In this document: in pieces, positions 11,901 to 23,572 of the stretch
How the letters are laid out: every line of letters starts with the position of its first letter
Numbering within the stretch: the first letter of the stretch is position 1
Notes under the pieces: model-generated
The model's database searches: none
Told to the model about the DNA's origin: nothing
The model's input: the letters and a program-made list of their open reading frames with translations, nothing else
Position numbers and translations under genes: made by a program
NCBI RefSeq assembly: GCF_030272615.1
Contig: NC_081405.1
Location: 155,603,613-155,667,612 of the forward strand
Length of the DNA stretch: 64,000 nt
Direction: 5' to 3'
Source: Cryptomeria japonica
Lineage: Eukaryota > Streptophyta > Pinopsida > Cupressales > Cupressaceae

Positions 11901-12470
11901 CATAGGGTGTCTTGTTGTTACCTCTTTTCACTAGTACCCAGTTTAAAGCTTATACATTAGTACTAACCGCTTCTCTCCAAAACATTTTGGATACATCACC
12001 CTGTAACACCATGGTTCTTGCATCTTCAACTCTTGTTTTGTTCATCCTTTCTGTTATGCCATCCTATTGTGGTGTCCTCAAAGATGACATCTGTCTCTTA
12101 ATACCCTGTTCATCACAATACTTAACAAATTCATCAGAATTAAATTCATCTCCCCAGTCTGATCTTAAACATTTCAAATTCTTGTTGGTCTCATTTTCAA
12201 CCAGAGCTTTAAATGATTTAAATTTACTAAATGCTTCTGATTTCTCCTTCAAAAATGACACCCACGTCATTTTAGAATAGTCATCGGTGAAAAGCATGAA
12301 ATGCCTATCACCATAATAACTCTTTGTTCTCATAGGGCCACAAAGATCAATATGTACCAATTCTAAAATATTCTTAGAAGTACAATTCTTTCTCTTGAAA
12401 TAAGTAGAGGCCATCTTACCAATTTGACAATGTTTACATATCACATTATCCGGTTTAACAATTAGTGATG
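11901..12470 (-). pseudogene. Element C integrase
   Basis: The open stretch 12064-12444 reads CKHCQIGKM, ELVHIDLCGPM, GDRHFMLFTDDYSKMTWV and CLRSDWGDEF. These are the zinc CxxC, the first catalytic D (HIDLCGP) and the second (SDWGDEF) of copia integrase. The third catalytic residue region lies after the stop near 12064. Translation in the adjoining part (11901-12063) resembles the YxxN/LWxE integrase tail with stops. Confidence 0.88.
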
Positions 12471-12974
12471 ATCCTCTTACAACACTAGACTTACTTTAAC
12501 CAAATTTTTAAAATTAACATGACAACATCTTTTATGAAACAACTAACTATCTTCCATTCTAGAAACCAGACAATTATTAACATATACTATTTAAATGGAA
12601 TAAGTTACCTCTAGTTTGTTTCCCGGTAGCAATCAATTCACCATTACCTCAAAGAATTTTGTAGACTCCACTTTTAAACTCAAGAAAATGACCTTTATCA
12701 TTGAGCTGAACAACACTTAAAAGATTATGCATTAGACCGTCAACCCAAAATACATCATCAGCATTACTCTTCCCATTTAGAGAGATAGAACCTTTACCTT
12801 TCACCATGCAGGGAGAGTTATATCCAAATCTGACAACACCTCCATCAAATTCATTAAGGTTTATGAACTTACTTTTGTCTCTGGTCATGTGGTGTGAGCA
12901 ACCACTATCTATAATCCACTCATCACTATTCTCCATATGTGATACTAGTTCCTTTTCATCTAACAGTTCCTCCT
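12471..12974 (-). pseudogene. Element C protease and pre-integrase region
   Basis: Minus stretch 12649-12936 encodes DEWIIDSGCSHHMTRDKSKF (catalytic DSG) and GVVRFGYNSPCMVKGKG, then VDGLMHNLLSVVQLND and GHFLEFKSGVYKI, joining protease to the pre-integrase block. The remaining 12471-12648 matches the TGKQTRG...WHKR part with frameshifts. Confidence 0.85.
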
Positions 12975-13976
12975 TTACAGATAAAACACAATTTCTTCAT
13001 TGTCATGTTCATCTTCGGACTCCTCATCAGTCACACCTTCATCTACTACAACATAACAATGTTTCTTTCCCTTTCCTTTGAATCTTTTAAAATTTTCTTT
13101 CTTATCGGTGTTAGGGCAGTTAGCAACAATATGACCAATTTTACTACAAGAGAAATGCTTCAAAGGTAGCTTTCATTTATACTTACCTATTCCTTTTAGA
13201 AATCTCTTTGCTAACAATGCCTCAAGTTCCATCACTTGATCTTCATTGTCTTCATTTCCTTGGTTACTTCCATGACTTGTCCTACACTCATAATTTTGAC
13301 ATGTATATATCTTTTCCTTTTCTAGCAGATGATCCGAAAACAAAATCTTTAAAGGCAGATTCAGTAGATTTTGTCACACTATTGTCAAAACTATTTAACT
13401 CAAAAGTTGTAAGTTTACCAATCAACGAATCATTATTTACCTTATCCTTTGAAATAGATCTAATTTCTTAGATTGTGGATACTCTTATAGCATACTGAGG
13501 TTGAAGAGTTCTAAGCATCTTACTTACTATTGCATCATCTTCTATTTTACCTCCAACACTCTTTATGCCACCAACAAATTCTTTGATTCTCTGACCATAC
13601 TATGCAATATTCTCTCCTTCAAACATTCTCATGTCATCAAATTTCCTCTCAAGCTTTGTTGTTGGGATCTTTGTAGATGCTTGTCTCCTCCATAGATTAT
13701 GTCCATCTTTTCCCATACCTCTTGTGCAGTTTCCATTCCTTGTACATCAACATATTTTGAATTAGATAAAGTACTTATAATTGCTTCTAAGGCTTGTATG
13801 TTCTCTTGCTACTCTTTGAGTTCATCTGGTGTCAAGGGAGTAGTAGTAGGAGCAGCATATCTTGTTTCAACTTGCTTCTAATATTGTGCACCAAGACCTT
13901 TAATGTAGATCTTCATTCCATCTTTCCAGATCTTGTAGTTCTCCTTGTTGAACTTAGGACCCTCTTTCTTCATCAT
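12975..13976 (-). pseudogene. Element C gag with damaged zinc knuckle
   Basis: ATG codons at 13974-13976 and the next triplet begin a gag of the same type as element A (MKKEGPKFNKENYKIWKDGM). A TAG replaces a tryptophan codon after about 35 codons, and further stops follow. The knuckle near 13110-13163 reads KHFSCSKIGHIVANCP: the first zinc cysteine is missing. An acidic tail (VTDEESEDEHDNEE) follows as in related gags. Confidence 0.85.
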
Positions 13977-14031
13977 CTTGACTTACTCATAATATTTTCC
14001 TCAAATAGTTAGGCTTTCTACACATAGAGGA

Positions 14032-14048
14032 CCAAAGCTCTGATACCA
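14032..14048 (-). promoter_or_regulatory. Element C primer-binding site (initiator tRNA-Met)
   Basis: Minus strand TGGTATCAGAGCTTTGG, two bases from the end of the 5' LTR. Same spacing as in elements A and B. Confidence 0.92.
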
Positions 14049-14050
14049 AT

Positions 14051-15719
14051 TTTTAATCCTATAAGGATTTGGTTAATATTGAGAGGGGGGGTGAATCAAT
14101 ATTAAGACAAATTAAACTTTAACTCAAAACCAAACTTATATCAGATTTGAAACCATTTAACAAATATCCCAACTTTTTAAATTAGATCTAACAACCTCTT
14201 GATCAGATTTGCTTAACATGTTTATCAATTTACTTATCAGAACTATCATTACTTTCACCACTTAAGAAATCATATCAATTTGATCATATAATTTCTCTAA
14301 CAACTTCTTATTAGTACTAGTAACCTCTGATAAACTTATAATAAAACAGCATAACCGATGTCTCATAAATAATGCATGAAATGAAACATAAACAAGAAAA
14401 TCACATGAAAAACAATCTACACATGAACACCATAAGTGTTGACGTGGAAACCCAAATGGGAAAAACCATGGTGGGAGTTGGTACCCACAAGTATTTGTAC
14501 TCTTTTGAAGTATGCCCTATTAGGAGGTTACAATACACCCTATTAGGAGCAGACCCTGTTAGGAGTCACTCAATTAAGGGATTTGCCTATCAGCCTGGTT
14601 AGGAGTTTGATGACCTGTTACAATCAACCTTGTGAAAGGATTTAATACTCATTTGACAAGTACCTTGTTAGGGGACTTAAATGTTTAAGGCCTATTAGGA
14701 CCTACCTGGTTAAGGGATTTAACCTATTGTAACTGTTAGGGAACAATGGTAAGCAAATGATCTGTTACTTGCACTTCTCTACTTGCTAAATCAGATCCTG
14801 TTATGCCCAACACTCTACAACTCTTAATTAGATCTCACACTTCACTTGGATGGCTCAACACATTCTCTAAGACCACCAACACAATGAACAACAACTATGT
14901 CAACATAAATAGCCATCTCAACTAGGTCAACCACTAAACCCTAAATTACATCATGAATTATAAAATAAAGCATAAGAGATCATCTAAGATCAATCATATA
15001 GATCATTACATCAAATTAAAATACAATATCAACCGTTGGTTTATCACAACTCATCACAAAAATCCTATCTGTACCAAAGTCAAACATTAAAACACTCTAC
15101 TAAGAGTTTTGCAGATTCTAAAGAAATTATTCCTTAATTTGCACCAAAACAACATTCAAATATTTTCACACGGGTTGTGCCACGTAACCTCCTTCATGTA
15201 GAATTGTCATCGATCACCACTATAATAGAAATCATTACCGGTTTGATGATATCTTCACTAGTCCTTAAACCCTACTAAAACCTTAACAAAAATTCATCAA
15301 AAATTTGAAACACGTCTTCCGGTAATCATCACAAGATGTGGTTCCAGTCAAATATTCCTTTACATGATAAAAGTTCACCAATCAAACCTCAAATCACCAA
15401 ACATTACCGATTGTCCGATTCAAGTGAAACATTTTAGTTTTACCGGTTAAAGTCCTATTTCATAGACTTTAGTTCTCTACCAGTAAACCCTATCTCCGGT
15501 AAACCAAATCACTTAGATGACAAACCAAACATCAGAAAAAATCAGTGATCATCATCAAACATCATTTCACATTAGTTGTCATCAATGACAACACAAATAA
15601 TTGATCATGTGATCTAACCACAAAATCTCAGTCTTCTATCCTCTACCGGTTCAGTCATTATCCTTCAACTGCATCACCTACATAATATTATCTGCATCAG
15701 TTATGCCAAATGCCAATAG
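14051..15719 (-). repeat. Element C 5' LTR (about 1.67 kb)
   Basis: The first 1.1 kb match 917-2010. The + left end reads TTTTAATCCT where the other copy has TGTTAATCCT, so the terminal dinucleotide is mutated. The right end is set by the TAGTG duplication at 15720-15724 and reads ATGCCAATAG, a decayed form of the ATACCAACA seen in families A and B. Includes a G-run at about 14083-14090 and repeated CTGTTAGGA units near 14510-14720. Confidence 0.75.
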
Positions 15720-15724
15720 TAGTG

Positions 15725-16824
15725 CCCCTCCCTGATTCATCTTTTATTTTATACATCAATATATACTTTATGGACTTATCTCATACTCTTTTATGATTCT
15801 TTGACAGATGATTATGGATTTATTTATATTTCAGATGTTTTTAGTTGATGCTTGACATTTCATATTGATAGTGGACATATTATAGTTATTATGGATGATG
15901 ATACATTCAAGACTTTTATGATGATGGACATATGATTGGATATCTATATGCTTATTAGATTGTTTCATTTTAGCATTATGGAATTGGATATGCTTATGGT
16001 ATGAATATTATGTGTTATTACTTGAAGAGCCTTATTTGCAATATGTTATAATATGCCCTAGTTAGGATCATGATAGGGAGAGTGGCTTTGAAGTGAGTGT
16101 TGGTGTCATGAGAGATACACCACTAGGAGATGACTTGAGATAGATGCCAGGGTCTAGACTACTAGATCTCATTGAAAGTTTCTATGTTGAAATAAGTGAT
16201 AAACATGAGTAATAAATTAACCTAGATGGGATGGGTAATAGGATTTCACACTTAAAGATAATTAATTGATTTGTGGTTCCCTATGCATGGCCCTATAATG
16301 CTATTATAGGTTTGGGATGAGGTTTGGGAAGGCCTTGGAGAGGCAACCAAACTCCCTTGATTCTCTCAAAGGTTGAGATGGTTCCGTATGGGTATCATGG
16401 GTGTCAAGGCAAGAGGCCACTAGAATAATCCCTTTTTGAGGTGATAACATGTGACGACACTTTTTCCTATATGCATCCTAGGTTCTTATAATTGGATTTG
16501 TTTGGAAATCTCTAGAGTCTTGTTGTCATTTTGTCTTGTGCATTGTGGTGTGGCTTTGGTTTTATCTTGTGGATAGATTCCAATTTTATTTATATCCTTT
16601 GGTTGTAGGTGTCAGCCTAGGATTAGAGTGTGTGTGTTGACCTCATGTCATTCTTGGAGCATAGGGGGCGGACCTTATCGGTTCCACATGTTCAAGTGGT
16701 TTGATGCCTTCTTCCATTGGTATTTTCTCTTTGTTGAATGTTCATTTGTGTGATGCAAATTTCTTATCTCTTCATCTAGAGATTGTATTCTTGGAGCAAT
16801 TTATTATGTAATCTTTGTGTATAG
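15725..16824 (+). mobile_element. Chromovirus D LTR, second segment
   Basis: Continuation of the LTR that starts at 911. No open reading frames above noise and no similarity to the copia LTRs. Bounded on the left by the element C duplication (TAGTG) and on the right by the element B duplication (TATAG, 16820-16824). Confidence 0.6.
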
Positions 16825-17911
16825 TGTTAGGTCCTGGAGACAACTGAGAGCGGGGCGGTAGGGGGGTGAATCAGTTGTCAAATAAATTCAAACCAAAAAC
16901 AACTTATCCAAACTAAATGTTTAATACCAGTAAACCAAACTTTATGTCGGTAGACAGTTTATTAGTTAATTACAGTACCGGTAGAGATTAATGCATGAAA
17001 TAGAAAGACAATAGCATCCACAACACATAACACCAATGTTTGTATGTGGAAACCCTATAAGGGGAAAAACCATGGTGGGAAACCTTACCCACAATTAGAT
17101 GATACTACTACAGATAGTATGTGTATACAAATGGGGTTTGCACATGCAAAAAGACCAAGCGCCTAGAGCTCACTACTCAAACACAAAATAGGAGTCACAC
17201 TGACTACAATTGGATGGTTAAATCCAATAATGGTGTACTATTCAAAATAGCATCTTCATATGTTGGATTCAGTACCAGTGTAGTTCTGATATGCCTTCAC
17301 AATAACCTTCCTTCACCTTCAAATGATGTCTGCGTGTATAGCTCTACTTATTCTTGCATATACATTCTTACAATTCCTTTTTTTAATCGCATATAGATCT
17401 TACAAATAAGATCTTACATATATACCATAACCTAAGACCAATTTTAGTAGGTCGGCTCTAAAAGATATTACAATAAAAAAATTTACAAGTAAATCAGTAA
17501 CCGATGCAGTATCTGACTCAACATGTCGGCTTAATGTATTTACAATATTAATAAGTCATCTCCAAAGTGTGTCGTTCTGATCTGGAATAGATAAGCTTGT
17601 CGGTGCTTATTTTGGACCTATTTTCTGATAACAGCAAATATGCAAACTTGAATATGCCAATGAGAAAATCTCCAAGACCAAGTGCCCAAACAATGTCTTC
17701 AACATAACCAAGTGTTTTCCATGTCATTCCAAGTGTTGGTGAACATTATATCATGCTGGTGAACCAGATACCGGTGACTGTGCATAAGTCACTTGCTTGC
17801 CGGTGAACATAACCAATTCTTCAAGTGCCTGTAGGTGGACCAGAGTTGATAAGTGTTAATAGGTGTTGACATCAATGACAAAACCATATCAACATATCCA
17901 AAATACCAACA
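16825..17911 (-). repeat. Element B 3' LTR (1087 bp)
   Basis: Starts TGTTAGGTCCTGG and ends AAATACCAACA in + coordinates. Direct repeat of 22455-23525. The G-run near 16855-16866 is interrupted (GGGGCGGTAGGGGGG), unlike in the other copy. Confidence 0.95.
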
Positions 17912-17925
17912 ATCTCCCCCTTTGG
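17912..17925 (-). promoter_or_regulatory. Element B polypurine tract
   Basis: Minus strand CCAAAGGGGGAGAT directly upstream of the 3' LTR; same core as in element A. Confidence 0.85.
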
Positions 17926-18276
17926 CATTGATGGCAACACAAGAAGGAAAAACTATCACAGTGCCAAAACAGAAATGCCAAATACCAAAAACCAACAATC
18001 TCCTAAAAGAGATCATAACCAGAAATCAAAATTCAAATACAAAGAGTAATCAATCTCTCCCAAAATAACAATCATTCCCCCTAGGAGTAACATGAGTTTT
18101 CCTTGTATTTTTCCATATCAATCTCTCCCCCTTTGAGATCAAATGCCAAAGCTAATACAAAACCAAGTTCAAATACAAAATACCAACTACTCCCCCTGAG
18201 AAGTAGCTCTCCTCATCAAAGTTGGAGTAAAAGATTTCTCTGTTAGTTCTGTCGGTTGATGACAAACATCAATTGT
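17926..18276 (-). other. Element B 3' untranslated spacer
   Basis: Lies between RNase H and the polypurine tract. Repeats of a CTCCCCCTTTGA-like C-rich motif occur at about 18069, 18125 and 18190, each resembling the complement of the polypurine tract. No domain was found. Short open frames on either strand here show no recognisable family. Confidence 0.55.
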
Positions 18277-18720
18277 CTAAGTCTCTATCGGTGAGGGTAT
18301 GACCCCAAGCTGATCTCTAAGATATTCAAAAGTCTCTTTCGACAAAGGCTTAGTGAAAATATCTGCAATCTTCTCTTTAGTATTCACATAAATTAGTTTT
18401 ACTTCTTTTGCTTCAACATTCTCTTTCAGAAAATTTAGTTTGATAGAAACATCTTTAGTTTTAGAATGTAGTACCGGATTCTTAGATATATCAATTGTTG
18501 CAGTGTTATCACAATAGATAGTTATAGGTTCCTTGTATTTTACCTTTATGTCCTTCAACATTTGCTTAATCCATAATACCTATCTATAGTTAGTTGTTGT
18601 TGCAACATATTCTGATTTAGCTGTTGATAAAGATGTGAAACTATGTTTCTTACTTAACCAAGAAATTAATCTGCTTCCAAGAAAAAATTCTCCATCGGTG
18701 GTGCTTTTTCTGTCATCCAC
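18277..18720 (-). pseudogene. Element B RNase H
   Basis: The open stretch 18277-18561 encodes PITIYCDNTATIDISKNPV, HSKTKDVSIKLNFLKE and KIADIFTKPLSKETFEYLRD, the typical copia RNase H end (DNxxAI...H.R.KHI...ADxxTKxL). HSKTKD replaces the usual RTKHI, removing a conserved histidine. Upstream part to 18720 has frameshifts. Confidence 0.88.
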
Positions 18721-19730
18721 ATCTCCTGCCCAATTTGCATCTATGTATGTACATAATTCAAAGTTTTCATCTCTAGGATACCATAAGCCAAGATTTGTAG
18801 TGGGTTGTAAGTACCTAAAAAATCCTTTTTACTATTGATTCATGATTTTCTTTAGGATTACTCTGAAATATTGAAACAATACATACTATATTCATAATAT
18901 CAGGTCTTGTTTGTGTCAAATACAATAGGCCTCCTATCATAGATTTGTACCTAGTTCGGATTAACAGGTGTAGATTCATCCCTTAGTGATAATTTGTCAT
19001 TTGTAGTCATAGGTGTGCTTACTGGTTTAGAGTTCTCCATCCCAAATTTCTTTAGTAACTCCTTCAAGTAGTTAGATTGACTCAAGAATATACCTTTATC
19101 AGTCTGTGAAATCTGCAATCCTAAAAATAATCATAGACATTTCAAATTCTTGTTGTATTTCAATAGAAAAGTCTTTACATAATCCATCTTCTCCTCCAAA
19201 GAGTATACCATCAACAAAAACTTCTATAACCAAGATGTCATCATTAGTCACTTTATAGTATAAGTTGTTGTCAGCATTACCTTTAGGAAAACCAATCTTC
19301 AAAAGATATTTATCCAATCTAGCATACCAAGCTCTTAGAGCTTTCTTCAACCCATACAAAGCTTTCCTTAACATGCAAACCATATCTTTGTTATCTGTCA
19401 AAGAAAATCCATCAGGTTTCTCAATGTAAACTTCTTCTTCAAGATCTCCATTCAGAATTGCACATTTAATTTCCATTTGATATACTTTGTAGTTCTTGTG
19501 TGCTGCAAAAGCCAAGAATAATTTGACTGCCTCAATTCTAGCTACCGGTGCAAAGGTTTCATTGTAATCAATTCCTTCTTTCTATGAATATCCCTTACAC
19601 ACTAGTCTTTTTTTTTCTGATTACCTTACCATCTTCATTAAGTTTGTTTCTGAATACCCATTTGTTCCAATTATATTTTTGTCTTTAGGTCGGGGAACTA
19701 ATGTCCATGTGTTATACTTTTCAATTTGTT
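18721..19730 (-). pseudogene. Element B reverse transcriptase
   Basis: The open stretch 19099-19515 reads AFAAHKNYKVYQMEIKCAILNG, EEEVYIEKPDGF, LYGLKKALRAWY and IEVFVDGILFGG. The YVDD motif is FVDG, so the second catalytic aspartate is lost; the AFLNG motif reads AILNG. The domain start (TW...LVPRP, KWV) is visible near 19640-19720 with stops, and the C-terminal part at 18780-19090 is broken. Confidence 0.88.
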
Positions 19731-20096
19731 CTAATTCTTCTTCCATAGCTTTAATCCAATGTTTATCTTCACATGCCTCATTAACTGATGATGGTTCAAT
19801 TTAAGAAATAAGACAACCTCTTCATTTGTCAGTCTTCCTCTTGTCATAACTCCTTGATACTTGTTCCCAATTATCTGATCTTCAGAGTGATTTAGTCTTA
19901 CATACTGAGGTGTATTCGTTTGTTGTTGTTCCTCAGTTACAGTGGAATTTTCAGATGATACCGGTGTAACTGGATCTTCATTTTGTACCGGTGTGGGTTC
20001 ATTTGTCAATATTTCTATTGCCAGTTTAGATTCTAAATACCTTGAAGTTCCTCTAAATTGTTCATCAATCTTCACATTTGTACTCTCAACAATTTG
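19731..20096 (-). pseudogene. Element B integrase-RT linker
   Basis: Minus frame open for 114 codons at 19731-20075. It is rich in T, E, P and Q (VTPVSSENSTVTEEQQQT), then VRLNHSEDQIIGN, which matches the segment before reverse transcriptase in copia polyproteins. No catalytic function. Confidence 0.75.
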
Positions 20097-20952
20097 CTAC
20101 AATCTCTTGTTAAAACATCTATATGCCTCGCTCTTAGAACAATAACCAATAAATATTCCTTCATCACTTCTAGGATCAAATTTGCCAATATACTCATCTC
20201 TTCTAATATAGAATTTACTTCCAAATATTCTGAAATATTTAAGAGTAGGAGTAATACCAAACCATAGTTCATGAGGGGTCTTACCGGTTTCACCTTTGAT
20301 GTGAACTTTGTTGAATGTATAGACCACTGTACTTACTATCTCTCTCCAATATATATGTGGTAGATTTGCTTCTGATAACATACTTCTAGTTGCATCCAAG
20401 ATAGTTATGTTTTTCCTTTCTACAACTCCATTCTACTGTGGTGTCTAAGGTGCTGATAACTGTCTTTTGATTCCATTTACTTCATAGAATGTATTAAATT
20501 CTTGAGATGTGAATTCACCTCCTTGATTTGATCCCAGACATTTGATTTTCTTATCGGTTTCATTTTCTACCATTGCCTTGAATAGTTTGAATTTCCCGAG
20601 TGCTTCTGATTTTTCTCCAAGAAAAGTAACCCAACACATTCTAGTATAGTCATCAATGATTAGCATGAAATATCTATCACCTTGTAAGCTTTTAGTTCTA
20701 GCTAGACCACATAAATCAATATGAATTAAGTCAAGAGCATTATTGGATTTTTCTGGAATACTTTTAAAAGATGCTCTAGCTTGTTTTCCAAATTGATATT
20801 CCTTACATACCGGATTGTGAGGTTTAACAATCTTAGGTAAATCTCTAACTGCCTTAGTAGTACTGATTTTCACAATGCAATCAAAATTTACATGACAGAG
20901 TCTCTTATGCCATAGCCAACTTTCATCAATATGTGCAATCAAGTATGTTTTT
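20097..20952 (-). pseudogene. Element B integrase and pre-integrase region
   Basis: Two open stretches: 20445-20942 with SWLWHKRLCHVNFD, LDLIHIDLCGLARTKSLQGD, IIDDYTRMCWV and CLGSNQGGEF, and 20097-20399 with LPHIYWREIVSTVVYTFNKV, PHELWFG and KFDPRSDEGIFIGYC. The second catalytic aspartate (usually RSDxGGEF) reads GSNQGGEF, so D is replaced by N. The zinc motif reads CKEYQFGK instead of CxxCQxGK. Confidence 0.9.
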
Positions 20953-21400
20953 TTAATTGTTATTCAAATGAAAGATGTAACCTCTAGTTTGATTACCGGT
21001 TGCAATTTCCAAACTAGTTCTGTTCACAATTTTGCATTTCCCATTCTTGAATTGTAACTGAAATCCTTTCTCAACTAATTGACCAACACTCAAAAGATTA
21101 TGCTTTAAACCTTCAACATAGTAGACATTGTTAGTATTATGCTTACCATCAAGAGATATAGTACCTTTTCCTTTGATCAAACAAGCTTTATCATCTCCAA
21201 ATCTTACTAGACCTCCATTACGTTCCTGAAAAGTCAATAATTTACTTTTATCACCAGTCATATGATGTGAACATCCTGAATCAATGATCCATTCATCCTT
21301 AACTTCAATTTTAGTTGCCAGGGCCTTCTCTATCAATTGAATAGTAGGTGCCGGTTGATCTTCTATTATAGCAACAAAGACCCATCCATTGTCTGTTAGA
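20953..21400 (-). pseudogene. Element B protease
   Basis: Open for 127 codons (20953-21336): DEWIIDSGCSHHMTGDKSKL, LVRFGDDKACLIKGKGTI, YYVEGLKHNLLSVGQLVEKG, TGNQTRGYIFHL. The catalytic DSG triad is intact, and protease runs straight into the pre-integrase block as in the intact family arrangement. Confidence 0.9.
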
Positions 21401-22397
21401 TCCTCATTAGAATCATCAGTGACACCTTCATCATCAAGATAACAAGACTTGTCTTTATTCTTCTTAAATCTATATCTCTAATATTTAGGGTTAGGCTTGT
21501 ATGTTATTCTAGCTTCTTCTCTTAATCTTGCATGTCTATCAGGGCATCTTGAAGCCATATGACCAACCTTATTATAGTTAAAACATTAAAAGGGTGCTTT
21601 ACCTTCATACTTACTTCCAGTTGGACCTTTAGGCATTTTCCTTGCAAATAGTGCTTCAAGTTCTTCATTTTCTCTCCCGCTTTCTTCAAGTTCTCTTACA
21701 TAGAAGGCTTTCCAATCAGACTTGCCAAATGATGGTGCAAATGATGTTGATGCCTTAAAAGCTCAATCTGTCTTTATAGTAGCAACATGACCAAATTCCT
21801 CAATTTCAAAAGCTAAAAGTTTTCCAATCAATGTGTCCCTAGTTATTGATGTATTAGGCATTGTTCTTAACTCATTTATAGCAGTAACTTTCATTTTGTA
21901 TGCCGGTGGCAATCCTCTTAATACTTTTGAAACAATTTCATCTTCACTCAAGATTCCTCCACAACATTTAATACCCAAAACAATTTCATTACTCTTTCCA
22001 TAAAAGCAGAAATCCTTTCATCTTCTTCCATTTTCAGATTTTCATACCTAACTCGGAAGCTTTCAAGTTTTGCAATTTTGGCTATGGAATCTCCTTCATT
22101 CAGTGTTTCCAAATAATCCCAAATAGGTTTAGCAGTAGATCTATTTGATAATACGATGATTTGTTGATCTGATAATGCGCTCAAAAGTGCTTCTCTTGCT
22201 TTGCAATCATTTTCTTCATCTTTAGCCAAGTTAGGTGGATTAGGTTGATTCTGAGTAGGAGCAGTATAGCCATTCTTTGTAACTTCCAAGATGTCCTTTC
22301 CAATGCAATTCAAATGTTTCTCCATCCTGATCTTCCATATGCCATAGTTGGTTCCATCAAGTTTAGGATTTTCCTTCCTGAAATAGTTAGAAGACAT
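21401..22397 (-). pseudogene. Element B gag
   Basis: The ATG at 22397 starts MSSNYFRKENPKLDGTNYGI and is open to 21948; a second open stretch follows in another frame at 21763-21978 (LSEDEIVSKVLRGLPPAY). This is UBN2-type copia capsid. The knuckle near 21540-21595 reads FNYNKVGHMASRCPD, lacking the first two zinc cysteines. The start lies 44 bp after the primer-binding site. Confidence 0.9.
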
Positions 22398-22435
22398 TGG
22401 ATCTCCTCAAGCTATTAAACTTTTGCAAAAAGAGG

Positions 22436-22452
22436 ACTAGGCTCTGATACCA
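22436..22452 (-). promoter_or_regulatory. Element B primer-binding site (initiator tRNA-Met)
   Basis: Minus strand TGGTATCAGAGCCTAGT, two bases from the 5' LTR end at 22455. Matches the complement of the initiator tRNA-Met 3' end. Confidence 0.95.
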
Positions 22453-22454
22453 AT

Positions 22455-23525
22455 TGTTAGGTCCCAGAGACAACTGAGAGTGGGGGGGGGGGTTGAATCA
22501 GTTGTCAAATAAATTCAAACCAAAAACAACTCATCCAAACTAAATGCTTAATACCGGTAAACCAAACTTTATGCCGATAGACAGTTTATCAATAAATTGG
22601 AGTATCGATAGAGATTAATGCATGAAACATAAAGACAATAACATCCACAACACATAACACCAATATTTGTATGTGGAAACCTTGTAAGGGGAAAAACAAT
22701 GGTGGGAAAGCTTACCCACAATCAGATGATACTACTACGGATAGTATGTGTATACAAATGGGGTCTGCACATGCAGAAAGGCCAAGCGCCTAGAGCTCAC
22801 TGCTCAAATGCAAAATAGGAGTCACACTGACTACAATTGGATGGTTAAATCCAATAAAGGTGTACTGCTCAAAATAGCATCTTCATATGCTAGATTCAGT
22901 ACTGGTGTAGTTTTGACATGCCTTCACAATAACCTTCCTTCACCTTCAAATGATGTTTGTGTGTATAGCTTTGCTTATTCTTGCATATGCCTTCTTAGAA
23001 TTCCTTTTTCTAATCGCATATAGATCTTATATATATACCATAACCTAAGATCAATTTTAGTAGGTCAGCTCTAAAAGATATTACAATAAGAATAATTTAC
23101 AAGTAAATCGGTAACCAATGCAATATATGATTCAACATGTCGGCTTAATGTATTTACAATGTTAATAAATCATCTCCAAATTGTGTCATGCTGATCTGGA
23201 ATAGATAAGCATGTCGGTGCTTATTCTGGACCTATTTGTCGGTAACAACAAATATGCAAACTTGAATATACCAATGAATAAATCTCCAAGACTAAGTGTC
23301 CAAATGATGTCTTCGACATAACCAAGTGTTTTCCATGTCATTCCAATTGTCGATGAATATTATATCCCACTGGTGAACCAGATACTGGTGACTGTGCATA
23401 AGTCACTTGCTTGCCCGTGAAAATAACCAATTCTCCAAGTGCCAGTAGGCTAACTAGAGTCGATAAGTGTTAATAGGTGTTGACATCAATGACAAAACCA
23501 TATCAACATATCCAAAATACCAACA
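22455..23525 (-). repeat. Element B 5' LTR (1071 bp)
   Basis: Direct repeat of 16825-17911, with TGTTAGGTCCC at the left and AATACCAACA at the right. Contains a G-run of about 10 near 22482-22491 followed by TTGAATCAG. Confidence 0.95.
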
Positions 23526-23530
23526 TATAG

Positions 23531-23572
23531 ATGTATCTTTGTAATCATGTATTTTGGATAATTTTAATTGTA
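23531..23572 (+). mobile_element. Chromovirus D LTR, third segment
   Basis: A 42-bp piece between the element B duplication (TATAG) and the 5' LTR of element E. It continues the LTR segment ending at 16824 and resumes at 41945. Confidence 0.55.

Larger units (their letters stand above)
917..15719 (-). mobile_element. Ty1-copia element C, interrupted by element A
   Basis: Minus-strand copia element: 5' LTR at 14051-15719, tRNA-Met primer-binding site, gag, protease, integrase and reverse transcriptase (copia order), then a truncated 3' LTR at 917-2010. TAGTG flanks both outer ends (912-916 and 15720-15724). Reverse transcriptase is split by element A, whose ATGTC duplication marks the break. 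RNase H, the polypurine tract and about 575 bp of the 3' LTR are missing, so a deletion removed the junction. Many stops and frameshifts make it non-functional. Confidence 0.85.
16825..23525 (-). mobile_element. Ty1-copia element B, full-length but decayed
   Basis: 6701-bp copia element with LTRs at 16825-17911 and 22455-23525 and an exact duplication TATAG (16820-16824 and 23526-23530). Minus-strand order: 5' LTR, tRNA-Met primer-binding site, gag, protease, integrase, reverse transcriptase, RNase H, polypurine tract, 3' LTR. Not interrupted by other elements. All domains are present but split by stops and frameshifts, so it could not move by itself. Confidence 0.96.

Noticed and set aside
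13208-14012. Series of + frames rich in Phe, Leu and Ser
   Set aside because: Antisense shadows of the element C gag.
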